Shown piece after piece: positions 33,461 to 45,683 of a stretch of DNA of 64,000 bases; positions within the stretch are counted from its first letter, which is position 1; each line of letters opens with the position of its first letter. The translations under genes were made by a program, and so were the position numbers. The DNA lies in NCBI GenBank assembly GCA_030765055.1, contig CM060958.1, positions 106,304,090-106,368,089 on the forward strand, read 5' to 3'. Origin of the DNA: Mantis religiosa. Taxonomy: Eukaryota > Arthropoda > Insecta > Mantodea > Mantidae. The notes under the pieces were generated by a model, which was given only the letters and a program-made list of their open reading frames with translations, ran no database searches and was not told the origin of the DNA.

Positions 33461-34329
33461 AAAAATAACCAGACATTTGGAACACTGGGGTCTGTGTAAC
33501 TAAGGATTCTTTGTATTGACTTTAATGGTTTAGTACCTGCAACATAGCTATCATAACGTTTAACTGACACCATCACCAATTGGTGGTATTACACAAAGTG
33601 AACGTACTGGATGTTGCCAAAAGTAACCAGGCCACACTAAATTAAAGTTGGCCTTTGGTGAATTCGGTAGCTTGCCTTCTGTATGTTACCTTTTTAAATT
33701 AAGTTGCATTAAAACAAGGTCAGAAATGTGGTAACTTAGCTGGAAACCTATTGAGCAAAGCAGGTGTCTAATTTGGAGCACTTAATTACTCTCGAATGTC
33801 AAAATTTGCTGTAGATTTTCATATACGAGTACACATTATTTCTGTTGTAGATGAAATGCAGCTGTGTTTTAAACGATTTTTGAACTAGAAAATTTGAGAT
33901 CTCATATGAGTTTCAGCTTCGTTTTGTGGCCCATCTGTCTGCAGCCTTCAGTATTACTCTTATTTGTGAACGCAATTGTAGTCCAATGCTACTTGTTTTT
34001 CACCCTTTTCCCCCTGAATTTTCTGAAAAGAATCTTTCCGGTGTATAGCTAGAGTTAGTTTATTCATCAAGAAAGCAACTAAAGCACTTCTTGAGCACCA
34101 AGGCAATATCACTGACTTATATTTTCTAGAACTGCGTTGAATCAATTCTTTTAATTAACTTGAAGTGTGCTATTCTATCCAACACAGAATTAATTAATTA
34201 CGTATGCAGGATTGTCAATAGACTCCTAAAAGGCTAGCAAGGAAACTTATATTTGATAAACTTCACAAAGTTATGGTGGTAGTAATGCTGCTTTAAACAT
34301 CGAAGATTTAGGTTATCACAAAGAGATAA
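33461..34329. other. No gene or repeat recognised
   Basis: AT-rich sequence without recognised content. Confidence 0.5.
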
Positions 34330-34560
34330 AAAAGACTAAAGCAGAATTGAAACAGTTGAAATGAGATTTTTGAGATGTGTTATGGGATATACCTTACTAG
34401 ATAGCAAAATAAATGAAGATATATGGAGGAAATTGAACATTTTTAAGCTAACGGGCAAAATAACACAAGGTAGCAATGGCAAAGAATTAACAACAATAGA
34501 GAACTGAGGCAAAAGAAGTGTTAGCAGAGTGAAGCGAAGACGGACTCAATATTGTTAATA
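34330..34560 (+). mobile_element. LINE reverse transcriptase C-terminal fragment
   Basis: With small frame shifts the strand reads MRFLRCVMGYTLLDSKINED, IWRKLNIFKLTGKI and GKRSVSRVKRRRTQY. This is the thumb/connector region of a LINE reverse transcriptase (MRFLR..GYT..D, then a basic GRRSVGRP-like segment). Fragment only. Confidence 0.68.
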
Positions 34561-34862
34561 AAATAAGACCCTAAAATGTCTTATGATGTCCATGAGACTG
34601 CTGGCGATTTCCTATTGTAAACCAGAATTGCGCGACAAATCTAGGGGGCGCCTCGAAGTTTATGTAAACTAGCAATCAATATTAATGTTTTTAATCATAC
34701 ATTAACATTAGTTACATTTATGATATTAAAGCTTGCAGTAAAGGGTCCTTGTACTTGTAACTCTTTCTCTTTTTAACTTTTCCCTCTTAAGACCGCCATG
34801 CATTAGCGCCTTGCTTCAGTGTTACTATTGCGTAATGTTCATGCCTCTGTCGCTATAGTAAA
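34561..34862. other. No gene or repeat recognised
   Basis: AT-rich spacer without recognised content. Confidence 0.45.
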
Positions 34863-35260
34863 ATGGTGCGTCACTTGTCTGTGGAAGAACGTGTGTTTAT
34901 CTGTAAAGTTTACTTTAAAGTTGAAAGGTTCTGCAAGAAAGCTCTACGTGTGATCGTGAATACATTCAAGGCTACAAGTTCAGTGCTAGATAAACATTTC
35001 AGGAGAATATCAGCTTTAACAGAAAATAAACTAAGTGAATAGGTGTCGGTTTACAGCGATCCTACAGCAGCTGGATATGGGCTACAGAAAAACTTGTGAT
35101 TTCATGAAACGCCTCACTACGAGTTAAATATAGAAATGTGGTTAATTGGTAAGAGAATAGGGAACTCATTTCGTTTTAATGAAACAAGCGTTATCAGAAA
35201 CTATCGGGTCATTTTTGATCGCTTAGCTGGAAAGAGACTTTAAGGTCGGTTCCAATAACA
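34863..35260 (+). pseudogene. Transposase relic (DUF4817-type N-terminus and part of core)
   Basis: ATG at 34863 begins MVRHLSVEERVFICKVYFKV, close to the helix-turn-helix start of the insect transposase group with PPRSPDLxP motifs. After a stop, the segment MWLIGKRIGNSFRFNE..YRVIFDRLAG matches the part between the first and second catalytic acidic residues. Large internal losses and several stops mean it is non-functional. Confidence 0.5.
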
Positions 35261-35454
35261 TTCTACAACCTAACTAGTTACTATTGTTATTTATGGTGTT
35301 ATCTGCAGGTGTCTCTGCTTGCACCATTTCCCAGACGACTCTCGGTTTTATATAGTGTACAGCGCGTGAATATAGGTTATCATCAGAAGTAAGACTTTGT
35401 GGTGACAGTTATTAATAAAATGGGCATTAATAATTCTAATTGGTGATGTTCTGT

Positions 35455-35469
35455 GGGGGGGGGGGGGGG
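35455..35469. repeat. Poly-G run
   Basis: Fifteen consecutive G on the plus strand in AT-rich sequence. Confidence 0.95.
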
Positions 35470-35646
35470 TTACCGTAAATTCGCATTAATTTTGCGCAAA
35501 TTTTCGGGAAGAATTAATGTGTATGACATGGCTCAAATGAAAAGTAACAGGTAACTTGACTAACAACTGTTAAAACGAATTTTTTCCAAACTAAAACATT
35601 TTATTTGAAATCAGCAAATAGAAGGTAACACGAAGAAGATCAAATA

Positions 35647-36036
35647 TCACACACCAGACATCGCCAAACTGCAGCATTCAACAAGTTGTGATATTTTCGC
35701 TTTTCTTACTTGTTCTGTTGCCTGCCACAACTGAGTTATATGTAGAGCAAAATTTCTCACTGTCAGCAACCAAAGACATTGAAGGGACTTTTCACAGAAA
35801 TTGCGGTAAGAATCAGCTTTTGCATTTAATGCCAAGAGTGCTGTTACTACAACTGATCTGTTATCGTTACCATCATGGCGTTGCTGTTCAACAATGTCAC
35901 AAAGCTCTTTGTAATAAAGAAGCAAATCAGAATCACAAGTAATACCACTGGTTTTAAATGCTGCCATTACATCAGTTAAATCACCTTGTTTAGTAACTAG
36001 CCTAGAAGGTCCAAATGATAAAACAAAATAAGCCAC
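35647..36036 (-). CDS. Unidentified 129-codon open frame, doubtful
   Basis: The minus strand is open from a start at 36036 to a stop at 35647. Composition is plausible for a soluble protein, with ALLALNAKADSYRNFCEKSL in the middle, but I recognise no motif. No promoter, splice pattern or repeat boundary supports it. It may be a fragment of a transposon or an old exon. Confidence 0.22.
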   Translation of the reverse strand: MAYFVLSFGPSRLVTKQGDLTDVMAAFKTSGITCDSDLLLYYKELCDIVEQQRHDGNDNRSVVVTALLALNAKADSYRNFCEKSLQCLWLLTVRNFALHITQLWQATEQVRKAKISQLVECCSLAMSGV

Positions 36037-36980
36037 AGGTTTTATTTATTGAAATTATAATATATGATTTGTTATGAATCTGCAATTTTCATAAACAAAT
36101 ATTGTTGCTGTTGTACCTTTACAATATTGCAGCACTTGGCATCGCAAAATGATCTTTCAATCAATTTTACGCAAAAACTGAAAGCTTTTCTTTTAGAAAC
36201 GAAATCGACAATTACATCAAAATAGCTGGCAATGTAAACTACAGAATTAAATCAGCTAGACCAGCGTGTCAGTACAGGCAATGGAAACACTTTTAGCTTC
36301 TAAATCTGAGCGGTTTTCAGTGAGATAAAGTTTGTATTCACTTTTTAACTTTCGGGCATTTCGGAACACATTCTTAAGACCTGAGGGATAATATATTAAT
36401 GTTAATGTAATGTCTCAGAGTAGTTTCCTAGAAGTTCAGTACCTTCTCAGTACCTTTTCTCAGCATTATAGGAGTTTTTGCTGTGCACGGTGTGGTATCC
36501 AATAAATAACATTTCCAGTTAGCATACGACAAACAGTTCTCAGTATCACGGACCAGTCGGATGCTGTGGTGTCAGTTTATTGCTGCACCGCTTAGCTGTT
36601 ATTTCAGTGCGCACGATGTCACTGTATTGACTTTAAGTTTAAATGTTATCTTGCTTTCGTTAAATTTGTAAACATTTTTTCATGACTTCTAGCTTCATGC
36701 TAAGAAGACATGAATGTTACATTAAAGTTATATTTATGCAATCTGAAATAAATGTAAAATGTTCTATGCAGACCAATTTTCACATTTATCGCTAAAAAAA
36801 ATTATTCTCGAAAAAAGAAGAATTCGTGAAAATTCACGAAAAAGTCGTTAAGAACAGAAACTCTTGCCTCTGGTTATGTATTATAAAGAACCTATATGTA
36901 CACCTTTCTATTCCCCACTGATAATTATTTATTGAAAATAAACATCAGATTAATAAAGATCTAAATCATTATAAATAAGA
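36037..36980. other. No gene or repeat recognised
   Basis: AT-rich sequence, short frames only. Confidence 0.5.
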
Positions 36981-37545
36981 ATAAACATAGATAGTCAACC
37001 TGAAAAATAAAATGCCATGGCCGGAATTTAAACCACGGATCTCCCGGGTTTTTTTTTCCTTGTTCCATTTATATCCCGCCTTTAACTGCTATGGTCATAT
37101 CGGCGGCCGTTCTCCTTTGGAACATACTAGGTGTTAACTCGTTATCTTTGATTTTTAATCATTATATCACGCACACATTCACACTTTCATTCATACTCCC
37201 AGACTCTGGGGAGGATGGGGAATTATCTTGGTGGGAGAAAAATCCCCACCCCCACCGCCGGGAATCGAACCCGGGACCCCTAGCACGGCAGGCAGGTGCC
37301 CTACCGACTGGGCTACGGGGCCAGCCCCTGCCGGTTTCTGACAGGTCGCACTTAAGCTTTGAGCCAACGTGCCGTCATGACATTAAATTCTCCAACTGAC
37401 TCGTGTTTCCCAGATGGAGAATTTAATGTGATATCGCCACGTTGGCCATAGTAGCTCAAGGTTTAGAGCGGCTGGACGGCAACCAGAAGATCCGTGGTTC
37501 AAATCCTGGCTATGGCACTGAATTTTTCAGTCTGACTCAAACTTT
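36981..37545. repeat. Palindromic family B element with SINE-C insertion
   Basis: The left arm is on the minus strand (ATGCCATGGCCGGAATTTAA, CACGGATCTCC), then a SINE-C, then the head region CGTGCCGTCATGACATTAAA. The right arm is on the plus strand (GGAGAATTTAATGTGATATC, GGCCATAGTAGCTCAAGG, CCAGAAGATCCGTGG, CTGGCTATGGC). In the right arm a 7-bp acceptor stem (GCCATAG with CTATGGC) and a 4-bp D stem (GCTC with GAGC) of a cloverleaf are perfect. Confidence 0.82.
37043..37340 (-). repeat. SINE-C copy, minus strand
   Basis: The complement begins GGCCCCGTAGCCCAGTCGGT and has B box GGGTTCGATTCCC, both close to a real tRNA. The body CCAAGATAATTCCCCATCC, CCAGAGTCTGGGAG and GGAGAACGGCCGCCGATATG matches 6121-6385. 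It ends with a poly(A) tail (poly(T) on the plus strand). Confidence 0.9.
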
Positions 37546-37559
37546 CCATTGTCTCATTG

Positions 37560-38050
37560 CACGAGGCATTTAGTTTTGATAAACTTTTTCTACAATTATT
37601 TGACATTGCTCTGTTTTTTATCATTTAATGCTTCCATCCTCAATTTCACTAATATTCACTTCCTTTTAAAAGGTATAAGTTACATATGTCCAACTTATTT
37701 GCCATCATGGACTACTATAACGGAATTTGGGAATACGTTAAACACTCATAAGCAATAATTAAGCATTGGCGTCTTTATTGCGGTTTCATAAGCCAAATCA
37801 ATACGTAATAGTAGCAAGCAATTGCAAAGTATGCCGGTATATTTACAAATAGCCACAGCACGCGGTACGGCATGTGACCTATACTTGCGAACTCCGACAG
37901 CGCGAGGCACGCATCGTTCCTGTCACTGCCTAATCCACACTCATTCTGGAGCACTTTTATGCGGCTTTATGGACGGTAAAACTGTCTGTATATGTTACAT
38001 AGAAGATTAGCAAATTACTTCTATATATTCGTCTGGTGTCGTTTTTTTTA
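37560..38050 (-). repeat. Family G copy
   Basis: Matches the complement of 54931-55460 over CATCATGGACTACTATAACG, CGGTACGGCATGTGACC, CTAATCCACACTCATTCTGG and TATATATTCGTCTGGTGTCG. The left half is more diverged and the GTTTTGAAACACC terminus is eroded. Confidence 0.72.
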
Positions 38051-38084
38051 TTTATACAGATTTATGAACCCTATTTTACACAGT

Positions 38085-38400
38085 GGTATATTAGGGTTAT
38101 AGTTGATACATAAAACTACACAATTTTAACAAAGATATTTTAAATACTAGAAGGAAGAAATTATGTTATAATCTGATGCATATTAATTTAAACTATTTCA
38201 GACGTTTAAACACTGAGTTTATAAACATCATGAAAATGGTATATTAGTGTTAGAGTTGATACATAAAAATACACAATTTTAACAAAAAAAAAAAAAAAAA
38301 AACCTTTTTAAATACTAGAAGGAAGAAAATATGTTACAATCTGATGCATATTAATTTAAACTATTTCAGACGTTTAAACACTGAGTTTATAAACATCATG
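38085..38400. repeat. Tandem duplication of the LINE 3' end
   Basis: Two direct units of about 153-160 bp (38085-38237 and 38238-38400). Both contain GGTATATTAG, TAGAGTTGATACATAAA-like sequence and ACGTTTAAACACTGAGTTTA. The second has an A20 expansion at about 38283. The unit includes the codons for the LINE C-terminus, so the last residues are present twice in the DNA. Confidence 0.85.
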
Positions 38401-39935
38401 AAGTACTTATACTGTTGTGGCTTCATTAGAAAAGATGTGAGCGGAGCAGAAAATTCAGTTCCTAGAGAGTCTAGCTTGAATATTAATTCTTGTCTTTCTC
38501 TCCAGAAAATGGGACAACAGAAAAGGAGATGAACCACAGTTTGAAATTCTTCACCACACATGCACTTGGGGTTAGATGTTAAGTGAAAACGTGATAAGTA
38601 TTCGCCAAATTTACCACGTCCACTTAAAAATTGCGTCAAAACAAAATTTGGTACAAGAGTTTCACATTTTCCTCTGTCATATACACTAGGGAAAATAATG
38701 TTTTTGTTAAACTTCCATTTGGAGTTGTTAGCCATTGTTGGTTCCATTCTTCAAGAATATGTTGATGTATTATTCTCCTTACAGTAGAAATAGGACATAA
38801 AGAGTATGTCACAGGAAGATTGGATTCTGCAGCCTTCTTAGCCAAGCAATCAGCTCTCTCGTTACCTAAAATTCCACTGTGTCCTTTAACCCATCCCACG
38901 CAAATATGTCCTGGATGGTTTTGAAGCAAGGTTCTGATTTCATATGCTAATGAATTTAAGTTGTATTTATCATTAATAGCGAGTAGAGCTGATTGTGAAT
39001 CACTAAGAATACGGGCACTGTTCCCATTAACAGTACACCATTTTATAGCTTCTCTAATTGCTAAGAGCTCCGACTGGAATACAGAACATTCAGGTGACAA
39101 TTTAAACATGGAATGAGTTAGTTCCGTTTGGTTTTCATAAACAACAAAAGCACATCCTACTGCAGATACATTATCTTCAAATTGGTAACGCGAACCAACT
39201 GTATATATGTAATATTCATGACAATTACATATTTCCTTTAAACAGGTTGCAAAACTTGATGGGTGTCCTGCTGTGGTAGGATGCTCCGGGATTTGTAGTT
39301 TTAAGTGAGACAGATAAGACGCACATTCACGTTCATGTCTTAAATTCATAATAGTTGCTCTTGATAAACCAGTGAGAGCCAAAGGTTCGATGTTAGCTAT
39401 AATCTGAGCTGCATCAGTGGAGATTGTACGATATCCTCGAATTATGCGAAGGAGGAATCCCCTTTGAATTTGTGCAAGTTTTTTAACTGCCCATTTTTTA
39501 TTAAGAACATCCTGGAATGCAGATACACCAAACAAGATTAGGGGCACTACAGCACCTTGATATATAATTTTAAGAATACTAGAATTCAGACCCCAGGTTG
39601 GTCTTGTTGTTGTTGCGAGCGCACCAAGGAGTTTGCTGGCTCTTTCAGCAATGTAATCAAAGTGTGATCGAAATGTTAATTTACAATCCAGTATAACGCC
39701 AAGGTATTTACCGTAGATACCACCTTCAAGTTGACGTTATTCATGGTAAGAGTAATGGGCTCCATTTTTCTTCTTCTGGTGACAATCATCGCCAAGGTTT
39801 TGTAGGGATTAAACATAAGTTTATTTTTAATTCCCCATGAGTGTATTATTTTAAGTGCTTCATTAGTTCTTTCTTCAAGGATTTTAGCGTTATTTGATTT
39901 AACAAGTAGTACAGCATCATCTGTATAAGTCGTTT
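38361..39935 (-). pseudogene. LINE reverse transcriptase (C-terminal part), RNase H and CCHC-like end
   Basis: Order on the minus strand: TYTDDAVLLVKSNNAKIL (palm motif), FNPYKTLAMIV, then a frameshift near 39735, KYLGVILDCKLTFRSHFDYI, IIRGYRTISTDAAQII (thumb). RNase H follows: YTVGSRYQFED, where the first catalytic Asp of YTDGS is Val; QSELLAIREAI (Glu); ILSDSQSALLAI (Asp); WVKGHSGILGNERADCLAKK (His, Asp). A 303-codon frame covers 38636-39547, and a second frame covers the Cys-rich CMCGEEFQTVVHLLFCC end. An intact protein would copy its RNA at a target nick. Confidence 0.93.
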
Positions 39936-39986
39936 TGAAACACCCTGTATATACAAATCTTGCACTTTAACTACATATATACAGGT

Positions 39987-40797
39987 TGTTTCGACACTTA
40001 AGCGACACTTAATGAAATTAGTCCGAATTTCGGTGTCGGAGATCGAAATTGTCTTAGGTATATTTTATGCAGCATTCAATATTGCATGATTCTATGATTA
40101 GGCAGCGCAGGAATCACTGGTATGCGAACAACAATAGCCACGAAAACGAAAGCATTTCTCTTTATCAGTGACCCTAAACTCCCTTTTAGGTAATGCGGCA
40201 AAGGGCAGTCATTTGTGGAAATGTCGATGATGCCTCGGACAGTTCCAAGAGTGCTCTTTTTGTTATGATCTTAATTGTACAGTGCTTTCAACCACTTATT
40301 ACAATTCTTTGATTTTGCTATCTATTCTTTTTATCATTTAATGACTCCATATTTAACCTCACTAACATTATCTTTTCTCTAAAATGTTTAAGTTGCATAT
40401 GTCCACCAGCTTATTTGCCATCATGGACTGCTATAACGGAATGTTGGAACACGTTACACACTCATAAACAAAAAACTAAATAACAGCTTCTTTATTGTTG
40501 TTTCATAAGCCAAAGAAATTCTCAATAGTAACAAGCAAGCTACTGCGGAGTATGTCGGTATGTTTACAAACAGCTACAGAACGCGATACGGCGTGTGACA
40601 CATACCTGCAAAATTTGATAGTGTGAGGCACGGGGCATTGTTCCTGTAACTGCCTAATCCACACTCATTCTGGAGCATTTTTATGTGGCTCTTTTGGCGG
40701 TTAAAGCTATTTATATGTGTCATATAACAGCTGAGCAACTACTTCTATATGTTCATTCAGTGTAGTTTCGAAACACCCTATAAATACATGTTTTACG
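39987..40797 (-). mobile_element. Family G element with short terminal inverted repeats
   Basis: Left end ACAGGTTGTTTCGACACTT and the complement of the right end ATAGGGTGTTTCGAAACTAC form short imperfect inverted repeats. The left interior (TTCGGTGTCGGAGATCG, TTAGGCAGCGCAGGAATCAC) is the complement of 55845-56028. The right interior (GCTTATTTGCCATCATGGAC, CTAATCCACACTCATTCTGG) is the complement of 54931-55460. Two ends occurring together twice support one 0.8-1.1-kb element. No transposase is recognisable. Confidence 0.65.
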
Positions 40798-41734
40798 TCG
40801 TTAACCATTTGCAACATATTCATCGTTATTAGTTGCCCTTAAAATGCTTAAATTTTTCTCCAATAAGACGTCATCATTTGTCTTTCTCTGAGCTATGCAA
40901 AGGGAATGGTATTCTAAAGTCATCACATAGGGATCAGTTCTCAAAAGATTAGACTCTATTCTCTAATTTGCTTTATATCTGAAAGGGAATATGCAATATG
41001 ATTATTTCTGCTAAGTTTGTATCGATAAACATAAAGTACACGTAAAATTAGCGTTCTACAGAGATCTTTTTAGGTTCAACAGTTTGAAAACCTGTATTTT
41101 AAATGAAAAGTCAATAAAGGAACTTTGTAGAATGCAATAATGCAGCGAGGAATTGGAGGGAAACCATTATTAAGGCTGAGTTGCTTATAAAATAAGATGT
41201 ACCAAATTGTTTACACTAATTCGGACTGTATGACTTAAGTTTTTGTGAATGGTCCCTAGACGTGATGAAAGTTGTTAAACAAATGAGGTAACACCGGCAA
41301 CGAGTTGAAACTTCGTTTATAGCTAACACTCGTTGAAATGTTACGTAGATACTTCTTAAATGATAACTGACAGAGCGATAAACCGGACTATTATGTGTTT
41401 CAAATGGAAAGAGTTCTCGCCTGTAGCGAATCAGATGCATTAGAGCCTTCACCGCTGCCACCTCGTTATCCCCACTCTTTTTATATTTCCCTCTCTCTCG
41501 CACACCTGCGAGTGTTCGTGGCGCTAGATGTAAGGGAACGCAAACTGAATTTTCCAAAGTTTTATAATAATGCAGTTGTTGAAATCACATTTGCAACATG
41601 AATGTTCGTACATTACACACATGTTTTAAATATTTAGTTTAAAGTTAATTATAGTTTATGAATTACTTATTTTTCTAATGCAATGAAAATACCAGCGGTG
41701 CATCCGTATAGCTGTGAGTGTTACTTACGTTAAG
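40798..41734. other. No gene or repeat recognised
   Basis: AT-rich apart from a short GC-richer patch at about 41400-41530 with overlapping frames on both strands and no motif. Confidence 0.45.
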
Positions 41735-42015
41735 AGATAATTCGTCATTGTCTTTGTCTTCATCGTCTGAGTACTGCACATTTATGATGATAGGTTCCAA
41801 AATCTCGTTACGTGCTATTTCTTTCTAAAAGTCGTCTTCTTGTAGCTTATCTAATGTCTCACGCAGTTTTCCCGGTCTTGTTGTGTTCCTTGTCAATTTC
41901 TTCATTAATAAGTCGTTCAACGTCAGTCAGTTTAAAAATATTATTTCTGTTTGCAACATAATTTGAGCCCACATTAACTCTATTGGATTGTTCTGGCAGT
42001 AGTAAGGGGGGAGAA
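41735..42015 (-). pseudogene. DDE transposase C-terminal end (family T)
   Basis: The minus strand reads PPYYCQNNPIELMWAQI, containing the last catalytic Glu, then in neighbouring frames VERLINEEIDKE, KLQEDDF..EIARNEILEPI and an acidic YSDDEDKDND tail. This is the C-terminal end of the transposase group whose other pieces lie at 26716 and 47140. Two or more frameshifts are present. Confidence 0.75.
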
Positions 42016-43238
42016 GGTGGATCGCGTCTCATTGATCTAGCTGATACACTTTTTCATGGAAGAGTAACTGAATAATGCTGCTTTGATCTCTCCAGAGTAA
42101 ATAGAGATTACGAACCATTCATAAACAAAGATAATGTGACCAGACACATTCTGTCAGACTAGCAAGAAGTGTATTATTTCCTCTCGTCGAATTTAACAAA
42201 CACCTTGGCTTATTCAAAGTACATATTTCTTTTATCACGTCTTGTCAAATGTTTAGGTTTCAGTTCTGAGTAATTTCAAATATACGTTCACGCTTATATG
42301 TCAACCAATAATGAATTTCTTTACAGTGCTTACGTTACAATGCATTGTTATAATATAATGGTATCTACTTCACTTGTATTAGGAAAGCTATTTGAGCTAA
42401 AAATATGGGGGTTTTACGGTTATGTTAAATACATTACTTTTTCCTTCCTCGTGGATCAGGTTTTGCAAAATATAAATTTATTTCTTGGAGCGAATACTAT
42501 TTATAGAGATTGATTAGTTTAGCGCTCCTCACACTCCACTTAAGGGGAATACAGTACGACAACACCGCAGGACTCCGATTGGTTGTTCGTCTAGTAGCGC
42601 TCAAGGATAAACATAATTCCATTTGAAACTCTCAATAGTATGTTTGACAACACTGGCACAGGAAAATTATTGATAATGGCAAGCTAGGATGCTTTGATCT
42701 CATTGTTGTCTGGAAAGAAGTGTTTACAGTATCTCTCTCGTACCCCGTGAAGTGGCTCGTTGCAGTCACACACATCCCTCCCTTCCTCTCTCCCTTCCTC
42801 TGTCAAGAAGACCAAAGTGCTGTTTGCTCCTACGTGCCAACGTGCTGCACTTGTATACATTAACAATAGAAAACATGAACGGAATTATGTAATTTACAGC
42901 CTATATCTAACCTCTTCTAACAAAACAAATGACCATCAAGTTGCTACAGAATGTTTTGCATTTCACGAAAAATTATGTCGAATTGTGACCGAAATACATA
43001 GTTTAAGCACCCCTGAATGTAAATTATGAAACCTCTGCATATGTGTGAAGAAAATGCAACAAAATCAAACATTAAACACCAGACATAATATTTAAACGCA
43101 GTATTTGCTAAGAATGCAACACAAAGAGTTAAAGCTGCCTTACCGGAACTACCCATTACATTAAAATGTTCCATATATTTCAATTGAAATAATATATACT
43201 TTAGATATATTAGGAAAAATAAAAGATGTATTTCCACA
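42016..43238. other. No gene or repeat recognised
   Basis: AT-rich with a CCTTCCTCTCTCCC tract near 42780; no motif recognised. Confidence 0.5.
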
Positions 43239-43240
43239 TA

Positions 43241-44255
43241 CGAATGTGGTTTAAAAAGCTTTCGACCTCAACATGAAGATGGCAGCACTCATAAATAAAG
43301 CCAGTAAATTTCGTTGTCCATCAGTTGACAGTTACCAAAGTTTCAGCCATTTTGGACGCTCAGTTGTTATGTAACAGTCGATTGAGTGAGTTGATGTGAG
43401 TGTTTTTATGAAAATGGACAAAATCGAGTATTGAGCTGTCATTAAATATTTGTTTTTGAAAGGCAATACGACTACGCAAATCAAAGATGAGTTGGATTCT
43501 GTGTATGGGGACTCTGCACCATAATTTACCATAGTGACATTTTGGGTAGCTGAATTTAAACGTGGCCGTAAGAGCTTGTGGAGACGAACGTTCGGGTCGT
43601 CCAAAAACTGCAACTACCGAAGAAAACATCGCCGAAGTTCACCAAATGGTGTTAGACGACCGCCGAATGAAAGTGAGAGAGATAGTAGAGGCGATGAACA
43701 TGTCAAAAGAACGTGTTTGTCACATATTAAATCAGCATTTAGACAAGAGAAAGCTGTCTGCGCGTTGGATGCTGCGTTTGCTCACGTTAGACCAAAAACG
43801 TGTTCAACGAACATTTAAAACGATCTGTTGGCGCAGTTTAGCCGCAATAAATCAAGTTTTGGCGCAGATTAATTACTGCATATGAAACCTGGATACATCA
43901 TTATACGCCGGAAACAAAAATGCAGTCCAAACAATGGACTGCAAAGGGGAACCGCCTCCTGTTGTTTTTGGCTGGGAAAGTGATGGTGACTTTTTTGGGC
44001 TAGTCATGGAGTTATTTTAACTGATTATCTTCGAAAAGGAAAGGCCATTATAGGAGGCCAATTATAACTATCGTGAACAAGTATTTTACAGAGAAAAACG
44101 CCGAGTACTGCTTGGACGGGTTATGGAGATGGGAGCATCGTTGGGAGAAGTGTGTAGAGTTACAAGGAGACTATGTTGAAAAAATAAATAAATAAAATAA
44201 TTTTGAAAAATGTGTTGTATCTTTATTTGGTCCGAAACATTTCAGACCACCCTTG
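43241..44255 (+). mobile_element. Mariner family M2, internally deleted
   Basis: TA flanks both ends (43239-43240 and 44256-44257). Ends read CGAATGTGGTTTAAAAAGC and complement CAAGGGTGGTCTGAAATG. The N-terminal domain (EEFKRG-type region, ENIAEVHQMVLDDRRMKVRE, MNMSKERVCHILNQHLDKRK) is well preserved. About 250 bp coding for the second and third catalytic Asp is deleted near 44060; the tail region (EYCLDGLWRWEHRWEK) is present. Confidence 0.93.
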
Positions 44256-44257
44256 TA

Positions 44258-44794
44258 TGTCGCGATCGTTTTTACGCACTTCATTTTACCAATACTTTGA
44301 TCTTTGTCATGTCACGTTCGCAGATTCATTTGTTTTTCACGTTGAAATGTAAGGACCATAGAGTTTAGGAACAAAGATACAGCGACTCTGTTTAAGTATC
44401 TGACAATGTGTCGAAGTGCATCCGGATGAAGTTTTAAATATTACTAGAGAATATAGCACACCAAGGCGACTACGCGACTATGATCATCTTATAGGTTAGT
44501 TTGCACCAAATGTCGGATAAAATTACTTTCACTGTGTGCTTACTCATAAAAGCAACCTTAAATAAGAAGACATAAAAGGAACTGATATCTCATAGAGGGA
44601 CGAAGCTGCCTGTAAAGGTTTTCTTTCTTTTCTTCTGTTTCCTTATTTTATTTAACATTTTAGCTCATATCAGCACCTGTTATTTTAAAAGCAACTGCTC
44701 CTATCAATTCCACTGCACTCGTTTACAGTCAGTTTGTTAATATTTCCTTTATTAAGATTAACTGAATGTTGTCAATTTTATTTCCAGGCTAAAT
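44258..44794. other. No gene or repeat recognised
   Basis: AT-rich; TTTATTTCCAGG at about 44778 is probably chance. Confidence 0.45.
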
Positions 44795-45611
44795 AGAGCT
44801 CCTTTGGAGGTTAGTTTATTAATGGCCTTATCACAGGGACAGTCCAGAACATTCGTTGTCCACTTGCAAAATATGGCGATGCTTCAAATGTTCGTAAGTA
44901 ACAAAATCAAACCACCTAACAACATTTTAGTAATTAAGATAGGTACAAAATTAGACCATATGTACGGATTGTTTTGCAAAGAACTACTAGGGTTTGCAAA
45001 ATCAGCACCAAGAGAAGTGGCATTACTAGAGTTGGGTAATACAAAAAGGAGGGAATAATAATACAGAGAATACTGCAATTCTGGTATACGTGTATTAAAG
45101 GGCATAAAGGTAATTATTGAATCTGTGCATGAAGCAACAGAAAAGCATTAAGAACACAAATAGTTGGTGGTAGGAATTGGAAAGACTGGTATCGAAGATA
45201 GGCATGCGAGATTTAATGAGAGCAGAGGAGATAAATCAAAGCGGTTTTTGGAAGGAAGTGAGAACTAGACTACAAGACATAGACAGGAGATATGGGAAAG
45301 TATAGAAGAAAAGAAATCTTTGAAATTTTATAAGCAATTAAAGACAGAATGGGGTAGGGAAAAATATATAGATGAATGTGACAAAGTTGGAAGAGAAGGA
45401 TAGCATGGATGAGAGTAAGAATAATAGATCTAAAAGGGTTGAGAATTATTGAGGTAGGCATATATGAATTTTATGAAGATGAAGAAAGCACTGTTCATTA
45501 CCTGGTAGAATGTAAGAAGTTAACAAATTGTAGGAGAAAAATATGGGACAAGAAGTGGGACAGTGTGAGCAAAGATGTAGTGGCGTTACGCATGTTAACG
45601 GGGATGGGAGG

Positions 45612-45683
<72 letters not shown>

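Larger units (their letters stand above)
38040..39935 (-). mobile_element. 5'-truncated LINE with RT end, RNase H and 3' UTR
   Basis: Minus-strand LINE of about 1.9 kb, the best-preserved retroelement in the window. The 5' break lies just upstream of the reverse transcriptase YTDD motif (39918-39932), where family-G-like sequence (TTTTGAAACACCCTGTATA) begins. The 3' end includes a tandemly duplicated segment. R1-like placement rests on the YRTIST motif after the palm domain plus a C-terminal RNase H; this is inference. Confidence 0.85.

Noticed and set aside
37260..37336. tRNA gene candidate on the minus strand (GGGTTCGATTCCC box)
   Set aside because: It is the head of the minus-strand SINE-C copy, followed by the SINE body and poly(A).
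37444..37517. tRNA-Ala-like gene (cloverleaf with anticodon loop ACGGCAA)
   Set aside because: Position 33 is C instead of U, the T stem is imperfect, and the same unit recurs in at least six B arms; it is a repeat rather than a functional tRNA gene.
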